From positions 1 to 21,456 of the forward strand of contig JAUWXV010000038.1 of assembly GCA_030616165.1 (NCBI GenBank): 21,456 nucleotides of DNA, written 5' to 3'. Below, one piece after another: positions 13,852-21,456 of this stretch (within the stretch, counting starts at the first letter, position 1; each line of letters opens with the position of its first letter). The notes under the pieces were generated by a model, which did no database searches, was not told the DNA's origin, and saw nothing but the letters and a program-made list of their open reading frames with translations. A program made the position numbers and the translations under genes. Source of the stretch: a bacterium (GTDB taxonomy: Bacteria > SM23-31 > JAUVVT01).

Positions 13852-16113
13852 TTATGGTGGAGGTATCCCAGTCCCTGATACACTCACAATCACCTGCGGC
13901 TCATCTGAATCATTACTGTTAATTACAATGTTACCACTGTAACTCCATTCCTCAGAGGGTGTAAATGTCACTGTCACAACCTGGCTGTCATTTGCCGAAA
14001 CCGTAAAAGCAGTAGATTTATCCACTGTAAAACCTTCAGGTGCAGTAATACTGCTCACATTCAATACAGCCGTACCAGTATTTCTGATGGTAAATGTCTT
14101 CTGGGAAGATGTATTCACTATCACACTACCAAACGATAACGAAGCAGGCAATACTTCTATCTCAGGTGCTAGTAGAAGTGACCCTATCCCGGATACATTC
14201 ACAGTCACCTGCGGCTCATCGGGGTCATCGCTGTTAATTGTAATGTTACCACTGTAACTTTTTACAGCAGTGGGTGAAAATGTCACTGTCACTATCCGGT
14301 TGCCATTTTCAGAAACCGTGAAACCAGTAGATGGATGCACCGTAAAACCATCAGGCGAAGTAATGCTGTTTACGTTCAATAAAGCCGTACCGATATTTCT
14401 GATAGTAAATGTCTTCTGGGAAGATGCAGACACTGTAACACTACCAAACGATAACGAAGCAGGCAGTACTTCTATCTCAGGTGCAGGTACCCCTGTCCCT
14501 GATACACTCACAATCACCCCCGGCTCATCTGAATCATCATTGTCAATTATAATGTTACCACTGTAACTTTTTGCAGTAGTAGGTGAAAATGTCACTGTCA
14601 CAATCTGGCTGTCATTTTCAAAAACCGTAAAACCAGTAGATTTATCCACTGTAAAACCTTCAGGTTCAGTAATTCCGCTTATATTCAATACAGCCGTACC
14701 GATATTTCTGATAGTAAATGTCTTCTGGGAAGATGCAGAAACTGTAACACTACCAAACAATAACGAAGCAGGCAGTACTTCTATCTCAGGTGCAGTTACT
14801 CCTGTCCCGGACACACTCACAATCACCTGCGGCTCATCGGGGTCATCACTGTTAATTGTGATGTCACCACTGTAACTTCTATCATCAACGGGTGAAAATG
14901 TTACTGTAACTATCTGGTCACTATTTTCCGGAACCGTAAAACCAGTAGATTTATCCACTGTAAAACCGTCAGGTGCAGTAATGCTGTTTACATTCAATAC
15001 AGCCGTACCGGTATTTTTGATAGTAAATATCTTCTGGGAAGATGCAGACAATGTCACACTACCAAACGATAACGAAGCAGGCAGTACTTCTATCTCAGGT
15101 GCAGGTACCCCTGTCCCGGATACACTCACAATCACCTGCGACTCATCGGGGTCATCACTGTTAATTGTAATGTTACCAATGTAACTTTTTACATCAGTGG
15201 GTGAAAATGTTACTGTCACTACCTGGCTGTCATTTTCCGAAACCGTAAAAGCAGTAGATTTATCCACCGTAAAACCATCAGGTGCAGTAATTCCGCTTAT
15301 ATTCAATAAATTCGTACCAGTATTTCTGATAGTAAATGTCTTCTGGGAAGATGCAGACACTGTCACACTACCAAACGATAACGAAGCAGGCAATACTTCT
15401 ATCTCTGGTGCTGGTGCAGGTGCCCCTGTCCCTGATACACTCACAATCACCTGCGGCTCATCTGAATCGTCACTGTTAATTGTAATGTTACCACTGTAAC
15501 TTTTTATATCAGTGGGTGAAAATGCTACTGTCACTACCTGGCTGTCATTTGTAGAAACCGTAAAATTAGTAGATTTATCCACCGTAAAACCATCAGGTGC
15601 AGTAATGCTGCTTATATTCAATACAGCCGTACCAGTATTTGTAATAGTAAATGTCTTCTGGGAATATTCAGAAACTGTCACAATATCAAACGATAACGAA
15701 GCAGGCAAAACTTCTATTTCTGGCTCTGGTAGTATCAGGACTACATTTATAGAAACCGTATTAGACCACTTACTATCTACATACTCTTGACTTTCGGAAA
15801 CTGCCATTGCACGGTAATAATAAGTTGTTGCTTCCTTGAGATTAGGATGAGAAATTGTGATTGAAGTTAATTGTGTATCCCAAAACTCAAATGGTTCAAA
15901 TGAAGTATTTTCGGACTCATGAACTGTAAAAAAACCTCTTCCCGTAACATCGTTCCACTTAATCGTATATTCCTGCCCGGTAAGAACATCATTACCAGGA
16001 TTTTCAACCAAAGGGGCTTTTAGGGGCGTAGGGGGACCTGGGGGACAACCTTCCCAAAAAATTGAACAACCTAATAAAACTATAAGAAAAATTGAATATG
16101 TAGTTCTTTTCAT
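13852..16113 (-). CDS. Lipoprotein with six ASH/choice-of-anchor D repeats
   Basis: Encodes 753 residues. A lipoprotein signal ends LLGC with cysteine 16 as the likely lipidated residue. Residues about 32-128 resemble a fibronectin type III-like module (YTIKWNDVTGRG, ATTYYYRAMAVSES, KWSNTVSI). From residue 131 six copies of a ~104-residue unit follow. Each opens PEIEVLPASLSFGSVTVS, continues SQKTFTIRNTGTAVLNI, then GFTVDKSTGFTV and VVTVTFSPT, and ends INSDDPDEPQVIVSVSGTG. This is the choice-of-anchor D / ASH-type immunoglobulin-like fold found in surface and secreted proteins. No export-sorting domain follows; the protein ends GTGIPPP just before a broken seventh unit, so the present C-terminus is probably a truncation. 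GGAGGT six bases before the ATG supports the start. Likely a surface or periplasmic scaffold or adhesion protein. Confidence 0.9.
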   Translation of the reverse strand: MKRTTYSIFLIVLLGCSIFWEGCPPGPPTPLKAPLVENPGNDVLTGQEYTIKWNDVTGRGFFTVHESENTSFEPFEFWDTQLTSITISHPNLKEATTYYYRAMAVSESQEYVDSKWSNTVSINVVLILPEPEIEVLPASLSFDIVTVSEYSQKTFTITNTGTAVLNISSITAPDGFTVDKSTNFTVSTNDSQVVTVAFSPTDIKSYSGNITINSDDSDEPQVIVSVSGTGAPAPAPEIEVLPASLSFGSVTVSASSQKTFTIRNTGTNLLNISGITAPDGFTVDKSTAFTVSENDSQVVTVTFSPTDVKSYIGNITINSDDPDESQVIVSVSGTGVPAPEIEVLPASLSFGSVTLSASSQKIFTIKNTGTAVLNVNSITAPDGFTVDKSTGFTVPENSDQIVTVTFSPVDDRSYSGDITINSDDPDEPQVIVSVSGTGVTAPEIEVLPASLLFGSVTVSASSQKTFTIRNIGTAVLNISGITEPEGFTVDKSTGFTVFENDSQIVTVTFSPTTAKSYSGNIIIDNDDSDEPGVIVSVSGTGVPAPEIEVLPASLSFGSVTVSASSQKTFTIRNIGTALLNVNSITSPDGFTVHPSTGFTVSENGNRIVTVTFSPTAVKSYSGNITINSDDPDEPQVTVNVSGIGSLLLAPEIEVLPASLSFGSVIVNTSSQKTFTIRNTGTAVLNVSSITAPEGFTVDKSTAFTVSANDSQVVTVTFTPSEEWSYSGNIVINSNDSDEPQVIVSVSGTGIPPP
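13855..15715 (-). repeat. Tandem ~310-base coding repeats
   Basis: Six direct repeats of about 309-318 bases make up most of the lipoprotein gene. A landmark such as CCAAACGATAACGAAGCAGG recurs near 14129, 14441, 14752 (one base changed), 15062 and 15371, with a degenerate copy near 15687 and another in the broken unit near 13811. The high DNA similarity between copies suggests recent duplication or gene conversion, and the array is likely prone to copy-number change. Confidence 0.85.
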
Positions 16114-16634
16114 AATAAAACCTCCATTTTATAAATAAATCCCGATAATCATTACTTTGATAAGGTTCAATACGAAGTAATTCCGCTTTATTAATAAGTC
16201 ATCTTTGACACAATTTTAATGTAATAGATAAAAAACCCATTTTAAAGATATATTTTTATAGAAGTTACAAATGAGAATAAAAGAGCGGGTGGCGTGGCGT
16301 GAATACGCGACATCAGGCTTGGGATGCTTGCATTCTACCTACCGATTTATACCCGTTTCTGACATCTATTTTTTTATTGAGTGTTAAAAAATACTCGATT
16401 TATATGTTTAGAAGATGTTGATTCTTTTATATAACTTTTATTTTTTTTTAATATAATAAAAATCTCCTATTTGTCAATAATTTTCTGAAAAATTATTTAC
16501 TTTATTATGTAAATAAATAAAATATAAATATTAAGAAATTAAAAAAAAATTTAAAAAGTCTTTTTCCCTTAAAGTTTTTCTTACTGATATTGTTATTCGA
16601 GGTTTCAACAGCCAAGTAAAATAGTTAAATAAGT
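16114..16634. other. Long AT-rich spacer with one GC-rich island
   Basis: This spacer lies between the molybdenum hydroxylase operon and the repeat lipoprotein. Most is A/T runs with no coding signal. It holds an inverted repeat ATTACTT / AAGTAAT (about 16151-16181) and a GC-rich island, about 16283-16365, with a small hairpin GCGT-gaat-ACGC and outer arms GCGGGT / ACCCGT that could pair. No gene, tRNA or terminator is recognised in it. Confidence 0.45.
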
Positions 16635-18782
16635 TTAGTTGTTCTTCATTGCTTCTTTAATTCGCTCCGGAGTCATGGGCAGTTGGAACAATCTGGCACC
16701 GGTTGCATCGTAAATTGCGTTGGCTATCAGCCCCCCCATGCACGTAATAGCAGGTTCTCCACAGCCCTGCGGTGCGAGTTCGGGATTATCAATCAATATA
16801 GTTTCTATCTTAGGCAGCCAGGAGAATCTTGATATTTCATAAGTGTCGAAGTTAAGGTCAAAAATTTCTCCGCCTTTAAAATGGATTTCTTCGGTCAGAG
16901 CATAACCTAATCCCATTGTGATACAGCCTTCTATCTGCATCCTCGCTCCTTCGGGATTAATCACTATACCCATATCCTGAGCACAAACTACACGTTTAAC
17001 CTGGACATTTCCATTTTTCTTATCGACCTCGACCTCGGCTGCGGCTGCCACATAGGTATTCAGATAATCAACACATACTATACCCCAGCCACGCCCACCA
17101 GGTGCTTTTTTTGGAGTCCAGCCGAATTTTTCTGCTGCAGCCCTGAGAACTCTTTTCATTCTCTCATTGGTCAAGTTCTTTAATCGGAATTCTAATGGGT
17201 CTATTCCTGCCTTAGATGCCATAATATCAATATGTGATTCTCTCGCAAAAGTATTGGTATTAACGGCTGGCGCTCTCCATGCTCCTGTGGGAAATGGATG
17301 GGAACCGGGACCCCCTCCCCACCCTCCAGTGACAACTGTTTGATGATGAGGCACATCATAAAATTGCTGGGAACCCCTTTCGCCTGCAAAATAAACGTTG
17401 TAATCCCATAAAGCGATTTTACCTGAGTTTGTGATACCCGATTTTATTTTAACCACTGCTGCCGGTCGAAATGTATCATAAAAGAATTCTTCTGCACGGC
17501 TCCATGCAACCTGGACAGGTTTTCCTGTTAGTTTTGCCAGCCGAGCTGCTTCCAAAGCCTGATTGCTACTATTTTTTCCACCAAATCCACCTCCCACAAA
17601 TGGTGTAATTACACGGACATTTTGAGATGGAAAGCCCAGAACTCGAGCTACTTGTTCTTTGACCCTGAAGGGACCTTGAGTAGATACCCAGACTGTTGCT
17701 TTATCATTTTCAATTTTAGCAACAGCCGTGTGGGTTTCAATGGGGGCATGAGCGACATAGCTGTTAAGGTACATTTCTTCGAAAACAGTCGAAGAGAGTT
17801 TTTCCCCATTCTGAAGATTTCCTCCACTGGCTACTATATCTCCCTCTCCGGCAGCGTTTATTAAATGTTTAAATATAGTTTTATCATCTACTTTTACTTC
17901 AGGCAAATCAAATTGGGCTTTAACTTGTATCAAAGCTTTTTCAGCCTCATCAGGATTTTTATGGAGAACCGCGATTAAATCTCCATCCCGAACTATTTGA
18001 ACGCCGTCTATTTTTTCGGCGGGAGATGTATCCACATTCTTCAATTTTGCGTCATGAGCGGGGGGTCTTAATATCCTTGCGTGCAGCATATCAGGTAAGC
18101 GGATGTCTCCTGCAAACTTAGCTTTTCCAGTAACCTTCTCTAAGGAGTCACTTCTTAAAACAGGTTTGCCAATTATAGTAAATTCCGATACAGCCTTTAA
18201 GGTAGCTTTTTCTTTCAAGTGCCTTTCGATTATTTTTCCTTTAGCCAGTTGTGCATAAGTAACTTGATTTTTATTTTGTGATTTATCAAAAATTATTCCC
18301 TCTTTTGTTATTAATCGGTCTTTCGATATTTTGAGATATTCAGCTGCTAACTCAATTAAAACAGCTCTGGCTTCAGCTGCAGCAGCTCTGAGGGCAGGTC
18401 CAAAGTATTTTATACTTCTGGAACCGAATGTTCCCCTATCATAGGGACAGATGTCTGTGTCACCCATGACCATATCGACAGAACTTAAAGAGACATCAAG
18501 TTCCTCAGCCAGCATCTGTGCCAGAGACGTTATGACTGCCTGCCCCATTTCGATTTTACCTGAAAAGCAGGTGACTATACCATCCACTCCAATTCTAAGA
18601 TAAGCATTAAAATCATCGGGATATTCACTGGTGCGCCTTTGTGCCTCCAATACCAAGGGATCTCCAAAGAGGAAAAGGATTGTGATTCCTCCGCCCAAGC
18701 GCTTTAGAAATTCTCGCCGGGTAGTTGGATTACGGTCTATTATATTACCCAATTCATGGTCAATATTTTTGTTTTCTTTCAT
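16635..18782 (-). CDS. Xanthine dehydrogenase-family molybdopterin subunit (IorB-like)
   Basis: Encodes 715 residues, full length for the IorB-type large subunit that binds the molybdenum cofactor and hydroxylates aldehydes or N-heterocycles. Residues 21-40 carry a twin-arginine signal, TRREFLKRLGGG, followed by a hydrophobic stretch, so the complex should be exported folded. Recognisable cofactor motifs are FVGGGFGGKN near the middle, GAWRAPAVNTNTFA, and QGCGEPA, where E676 is the catalytic glutamate position of the family. The gene overlaps the 2Fe-2S subunit by ATGA, a clear operon sign. No FAD subunit (CoxM type) or cytochrome subunit is next to it; isoquinoline 1-oxidoreductase-type enzymes pass electrons to a cytochrome, so that partner may lie elsewhere. 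The substrate cannot be told from sequence. Confidence 0.93.
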   Translation of the reverse strand: MKENKNIDHELGNIIDRNPTTRREFLKRLGGGITILFLFGDPLVLEAQRRTSEYPDDFNAYLRIGVDGIVTCFSGKIEMGQAVITSLAQMLAEELDVSLSSVDMVMGDTDICPYDRGTFGSRSIKYFGPALRAAAAEARAVLIELAAEYLKISKDRLITKEGIIFDKSQNKNQVTYAQLAKGKIIERHLKEKATLKAVSEFTIIGKPVLRSDSLEKVTGKAKFAGDIRLPDMLHARILRPPAHDAKLKNVDTSPAEKIDGVQIVRDGDLIAVLHKNPDEAEKALIQVKAQFDLPEVKVDDKTIFKHLINAAGEGDIVASGGNLQNGEKLSSTVFEEMYLNSYVAHAPIETHTAVAKIENDKATVWVSTQGPFRVKEQVARVLGFPSQNVRVITPFVGGGFGGKNSSNQALEAARLAKLTGKPVQVAWSRAEEFFYDTFRPAAVVKIKSGITNSGKIALWDYNVYFAGERGSQQFYDVPHHQTVVTGGWGGGPGSHPFPTGAWRAPAVNTNTFARESHIDIMASKAGIDPLEFRLKNLTNERMKRVLRAAAEKFGWTPKKAPGGRGWGIVCVDYLNTYVAAAAEVEVDKKNGNVQVKRVVCAQDMGIVINPEGARMQIEGCITMGLGYALTEEIHFKGGEIFDLNFDTYEISRFSWLPKIETILIDNPELAPQGCGEPAITCMGGLIANAIYDATGARLFQLPMTPERIKEAMKNN

Positions 18783-19261
18783 TTCACCCTCCCTCCTTTC
18801 ATTTCATTGGCTGCGTCCTGGATTGCCTGGACAATGCGGGTATGTGCTCCGCATCGGCATAGGTTATCATTCATACCCTGGATAATTTCCGATTGGGTAG
18901 GCTGAGGATTTTCATATAATAAACTACAGGCATTAAGAATCATACCCGGTGTACAAAATCCGCATTGAAGGGCATCGTGCTTTATAAATGCTTCCTGTAT
19001 CGGATGGAGTTTTCCGTTTTTGCTTAAACCTTCAATTGTAATAACCTCTTTTCCTTTAACATCTTTTACAGGAAACTGACATGAACGGACAGCCTTATTG
19101 TTCACAAGGACAGTGCAGGCACCACAAAAAGCCTCTCCACAACCATATTTGGTTCCTGTAAGACCCAAATCAGAGCGTAAAACCCATAAAAGCATTCGCT
19201 CACTATCTACTGTTAAGTGTATGGGTTTATCGTTGAGATTAAAAGAAATTGTTTCTTGCAT
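18779..19261 (-). CDS. (2Fe-2S)-binding subunit of molybdenum hydroxylase (IorA-like)
   Basis: Encodes 160 residues, as expected for CoxS/IorA small subunits. The plant-type ferredoxin cluster is C41, C46, C49 and C61 (GCGEAFCGACTVL, then SC). The second cluster is C100, C103, C135 and C137 (QCGFCTPGM and LCRC). Together they carry electrons from the molybdenum site. I chose the ATG at 19261 over the GTG at 19270 because AAAAGG lies eight bases upstream of it. It has no signal peptide and probably leaves the cell with the Tat-carrying large subunit. The two genes overlap by four bases and form a complete two-subunit enzyme. Confidence 0.94.
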   Translation of the reverse strand: MQETISFNLNDKPIHLTVDSERMLLWVLRSDLGLTGTKYGCGEAFCGACTVLVNNKAVRSCQFPVKDVKGKEVITIEGLSKNGKLHPIQEAFIKHDALQCGFCTPGMILNACSLLYENPQPTQSEIIQGMNDNLCRCGAHTRIVQAIQDAANEMKGGRVK

Positions 19262-19731
19262 ATTAATCACCTTTTAGGTTTTTAAAATACATTATTACTT
19301 TACTGAAGACTTTTTTAATAAAGAGATAATAATCAATAGAAGATAGAAATAGTATTGGAAAATTAAATAAGTGATAATAACCACACCTCACATTATTTAT
19401 CTGGGGTGTTGTTTTTATTTTTATCAGCGCATAGGAGATTTGAACTCCTGTTATCCCCCCCCGCTTCTGGCGGGGGAACTTCCCAACCCCCAAGACGAAT
19501 TCTCCCTCTTAATTTTCTTGGAAGTTTAATTAATTATATTATTAATATCAATAAAAAATAACTATATATTTTTGAGTACAATGCCAATATATTTTTATTA
19601 ATCCTTTTATGAATAATTTATTTTTGTCTTAAAAGGTATTCCTCAATCTCTATTTATGATTCCCCGCATAGACCCCGCAATACTTATAAATTTAATGTGT
19701 ATAAATTTCTCGTTAATTGAGTTTTTACAAT
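19262..19731. other. Spacer with tRNA-like 3' fragment and GC hairpin
   Basis: On the minus strand, 19486-19425 includes a GC hairpin (CCCCCGC-cagaa-GCGGGGG) followed by AGGAG-TTCAAAT-CTCCT, a textbook T-arm, and then ATGCGCTG, which resembles a 3' acceptor strand. No matching 5' acceptor strand or anticodon arm lies upstream, so this is a fragment, not a tRNA gene. The rest is AT-rich. A pair of CCCCGCA direct repeats occurs at about 19662-19679. A 76-codon open frame here (19263-19493) has no protein-like features. Confidence 0.45.
19383..19409. terminator. Hairpin with T-rich tail
   Basis: ACACCTCA (19383-19390) pairs with TGGGGTGT (19402-19409) through eight pairs, one a G-U. TGTTTTTATTTTTAT follows on the plus strand, which would suit termination in that direction. 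On the minus strand it sits downstream of the tRNA-like fragment and upstream of the molybdenum hydroxylase genes. Confidence 0.4.
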
Positions 19732-20886
19732 TCATTGTATTTCCAGATAATCTTTTTCTGGCAGTCCGGGAAAAGGTGCATGGGGTTCTGTTTGATACCA
19801 GAATGAAACCGAAGAAATATCGTCCTGCAATGGCAAATACCGTCGATCGTTACGCCAGCCCAGTGCCTGGATGGTTACCCTTAAATCTTTCTCAAAACGG
19901 ATTGGGTCCATTATGTGCCAGCGATACAAACCAAATCGCTGTTGAGAGCTGTAAAGACCATCAGGGCGTATTACCTGAGGCAATCCTGCATAGGGGGTGG
20001 TATATTCTTGATATCGACGTGTTTCTCTGTTTTCGAAATTATAAGAACCGCAGAAATAGTCCTCGGTGCCTGTGCCGCAAATAGTGGGGAACTTATTGTC
20101 TCCGTCAAGGAAAAATTTTATTTCACCTTCTCCCCACCATCCATTATTGTTCACGCCCCATGCAATGTATGTGCCCACATAATGTCCCCATCCTTTAACA
20201 CCATCCAGAAGAGTATGAACTGTTTTATAAGACAGCGGATTTGAACGTCGGAACTGTGCGTGGAAGTAAGCGGCGTCTTCTGTAACATCGGTGAGTGTAT
20301 AATCGACCTGGTAATATAACGTTATGCGGTTGTTATCCAGATTTTCCACTGTAATTTTGCAGGATTTTCTGAATGGCATCTCCCAATAGCAGTTAAGTGC
20401 GCTGCCTGGATTTACGCATACAGCCAGCGAAGAGACCTGTGCGTATATTCCCCAGCCACATGCAAAAAAATCACCCGCCGGAACTTCCACAGATGGTTCG
20501 GTTTCTCCATCCCAGTAAATACGCAGGATAGAAAAACGCCAGTGTCCCGTAATTGTCATCCAAATATGCTGGATTGCTCCTGGACCCTCAATTTCCGCCA
20601 GGGTAAAGGTCTGTTTTGGCTCAATCCTGATAGAAGGAGATACCTTCCATCCCTGTCCCAAGTCGCGGGCAGCATTGGCGCCTGTTCCTTCTGTTGCCAT
20701 ACCACCTCTGCCCTTCTCTCCCGTAAAATTTTCTGCACTAATAGAACGTGTTTTGGCATGTGACAGGCGAGACAAATTACCCAAGCTTATGTTCAGTCCG
20801 TTAAAGGTTGATTCCTGTGCTAAAAGATCAGAAGTCAGAAGGTTTACTAATGCAAAAATAGAGACAAATAATACTAATTTTTTCAT
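19732..20886 (-). CDS. Secreted GH172 (DUF2961) glycoside hydrolase
   Basis: Encodes 384 residues from the ATG at 20886, chosen because GGAGGT lies four bases upstream; two further ATGs upstream (to 20904) lack a good site. Residues 1-24 form a signal peptide ending LLAQ, so the enzyme acts outside the cytoplasm. DUF2961 hallmarks are GPGAIQHIWMT near 101, LRIYWDGETEPSVEVPAGDFF near 121, MPFRKSCKI near 170, WGEGEIKFFLDGD near 251 and GTGTEDYF near 271. Acidic residues in the last two are the likely catalytic pair of GH172. Known members are difructose-anhydride synthase/hydrolase and furanosidases acting on D-arabinofuranose or fructofuranose linkages. The family usually assembles as trimers. 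No transporter or sugar operon adjoins it, so the glycan is unknown. Confidence 0.93.
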   Translation of the reverse strand: MKKLVLFVSIFALVNLLTSDLLAQESTFNGLNISLGNLSRLSHAKTRSISAENFTGEKGRGGMATEGTGANAARDLGQGWKVSPSIRIEPKQTFTLAEIEGPGAIQHIWMTITGHWRFSILRIYWDGETEPSVEVPAGDFFACGWGIYAQVSSLAVCVNPGSALNCYWEMPFRKSCKITVENLDNNRITLYYQVDYTLTDVTEDAAYFHAQFRRSNPLSYKTVHTLLDGVKGWGHYVGTYIAWGVNNNGWWGEGEIKFFLDGDNKFPTICGTGTEDYFCGSYNFENRETRRYQEYTTPYAGLPQVIRPDGLYSSQQRFGLYRWHIMDPIRFEKDLRVTIQALGWRNDRRYLPLQDDISSVSFWYQTEPHAPFPGLPEKDYLEIQ

Positions 20887-21367
20887 GATGACCTCCATTT
20901 TCAATTGATAAGACGATTAGTTAATTATTTTTTTATTGTTCTTATTGTTTTTAGCTTTGTTACTAAGATTAATCAGGAGAACACCCTTAGAAATGTTTTA
21001 AACTCGGCTTTGATAAAATATATGCATATTTAAATGTGTATAAATTTCACAATAAAATCAACTAAAATTCGATAATAAGTGGTAAAATTTGAATACCCCC
21101 TAAAAATCTTGCATAAATTAATATAAGTTATTGATAATATAATATTTGTTAGGTAATTTAATTAAAAAAAGCGATTTATAGAGATAGTTGTTCTGTGGAA
21201 TAAATTAAATTCAATTTTAGTATAGAGAGATAAATTTTTAAATGATAATAGTTTGCTAATTTAAATGAATGGTGCCGACTGGATTTTAGAAGGATTGAGA
21301 TATGGGCTTTGGATTAGTCTTTTATTCTTCCAAAAACTGAGTGGGATATAAAGTCACAAACACTTCT
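20887..21367. other. AT-rich spacer upstream of the GH172 gene
   Basis: Nothing recognisable beyond the GH172 ribosome site at 20891-20896. The sequence is strongly AT-rich with no convincing consensus promoter, hairpin or open frame of protein-like character. Confidence 0.4.
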
Positions 21368-21456
21368 TTACTTTTTATATTTTAAAATATTATCTATTGT
21401 TTGATATTCTACTCCAAGTATTTTAAAAAGTTTTTTCTGCAAACTACTTGTAGGTG
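21368..21456 (-). CDS. C-terminal end of an unidentified gene (cut by window edge)
   Basis: The minus-strand frame is open from the right edge to a TAA at 21368-21370 and ends SSLQKKLFKILGVEYQTIDN then ILKYKK. The mix of charged and hydrophobic residues looks protein-like and helical, but 28 residues are too few to name a family. It may be the upstream neighbour of GH172, about 480 bases away. Confidence 0.35.
   Translation of the reverse strand, partial: PTSSLQKKLFKILGVEYQTIDNILKYKK

Noticed and set aside
13537-13878. Plus-strand open frame of 113 codons
   Set aside because: It is antisense to the integrase C-terminal remnant and to the broken seventh repeat, both of which have clear homology on the minus strand.
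13855-15715. CRISPR-like regular repeats
   Set aside because: The period is about 310 bases and fully coding; there are no short repeats separated by unique spacers.
14270-15790. Several plus-strand open frames with repeated sequence
   Set aside because: They are mirror frames of the tandem-repeat lipoprotein gene; their similarity to each other comes only from the repeats.
19263-19493. 76-codon minus-strand open frame
   Set aside because: It runs through the tRNA-like fragment and GC hairpin and has no recognisable domain or ribosome site.
19425-19500. A complete tRNA gene
   Set aside because: The T-arm is good, but no 5' acceptor strand, D-arm or anticodon arm could be found upstream.
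19662-19679. Short direct repeats CCCCGCA
   Set aside because: Two 7-base copies are too little to separate from chance, and no feature depends on them.
19735-19750. Inverted repeat TACAAT-TC-ATTGTA-like at the GH172 stop codon
   Set aside because: Only A/T pairs for the most part, and no T-run follows in the direction of transcription, so a terminator is not supported.

Overview
The window is bacterial and AT-rich. Genes are short and compact, most carry good Shine-Dalgarno (GGAGG-type) sites, and the spacers between them are very AT-rich. The gene mix (PadR regulator with a HAAS membrane partner, choice-of-anchor D repeat lipoprotein, GH172 enzyme, IorAB-type molybdo-hydroxylase, LsrF-type thiolase) fits a heterotrophic, probably anaerobic or facultative bacterium of the wider FCB/KSB1/Marinimicrobia kind. 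That placement is inference; no rRNA or marker gene is present. Almost every gene is on the minus strand; the one convincing plus-strand gene is the DUF2971 gene at 2733-3596.

Layout. 1-1740: a minus-strand operon of a PadR repressor, a HAAS-plus-four-helix membrane protein and a small MotA/TolQ/ExbB-like membrane protein, behind a promoter with two palindromes. 1958-3596: a ParB/recombinase-type helix-turn-helix protein and a DUF2971 protein with a C-terminal membrane anchor. 3813-5641: an MTA/SAH-type nucleosidase and a zinc alcohol dehydrogenase. 5821-8477: a secreted helical protein, a lipoprotein with two SnoaL-like domains and a cysteine-rich DUF3795 protein. Imperfect inverted repeats that look like eroded integron attC sites lie next to the last two. 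8588-12773: the best metabolic unit, reading from a strong promoter at 12850-12878 through a HEPN-like gene, an LsrF-like thiolase, an Rpe/LsrE-like epimerase and a bifunctional class II aldolase/short-chain dehydrogenase. The two catabolic end reactions expected here both release dihydroxyacetone phosphate, so this looks like a sugar-phosphate catabolic operon, without the LsrK kinase, LsrG isomerase or Lsr transporter in view.

12949-13850 is a gene graveyard: an integrase N-terminal scrap on the plus strand, an integrase C-terminal scrap on the minus strand with its catalytic HxxR arginine changed to cysteine, and the frameshifted start of a seventh repeat of the neighbouring lipoprotein gene. 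13852-16113 encodes that lipoprotein, with six near-identical ~104-residue ASH/choice-of-anchor D units. 16635-19261 encodes a Tat-exported two-subunit molybdenum hydroxylase (IorB/IorA type). 19732-20886 encodes a secreted GH172 (DUF2961) glycosidase. A gene tail enters from the right edge at 21368-21456.

No complete novel system can be proved from the sequence alone. The strongest leads are the PadR-HAAS-ExbB-like module with duplicated membrane domains, the attC-like elements beside small accessory genes, the HEPN-like gene heading a catabolic operon, the membrane-anchored DUF2971 protein, and the recombinase relics next to a truncated repeat gene.
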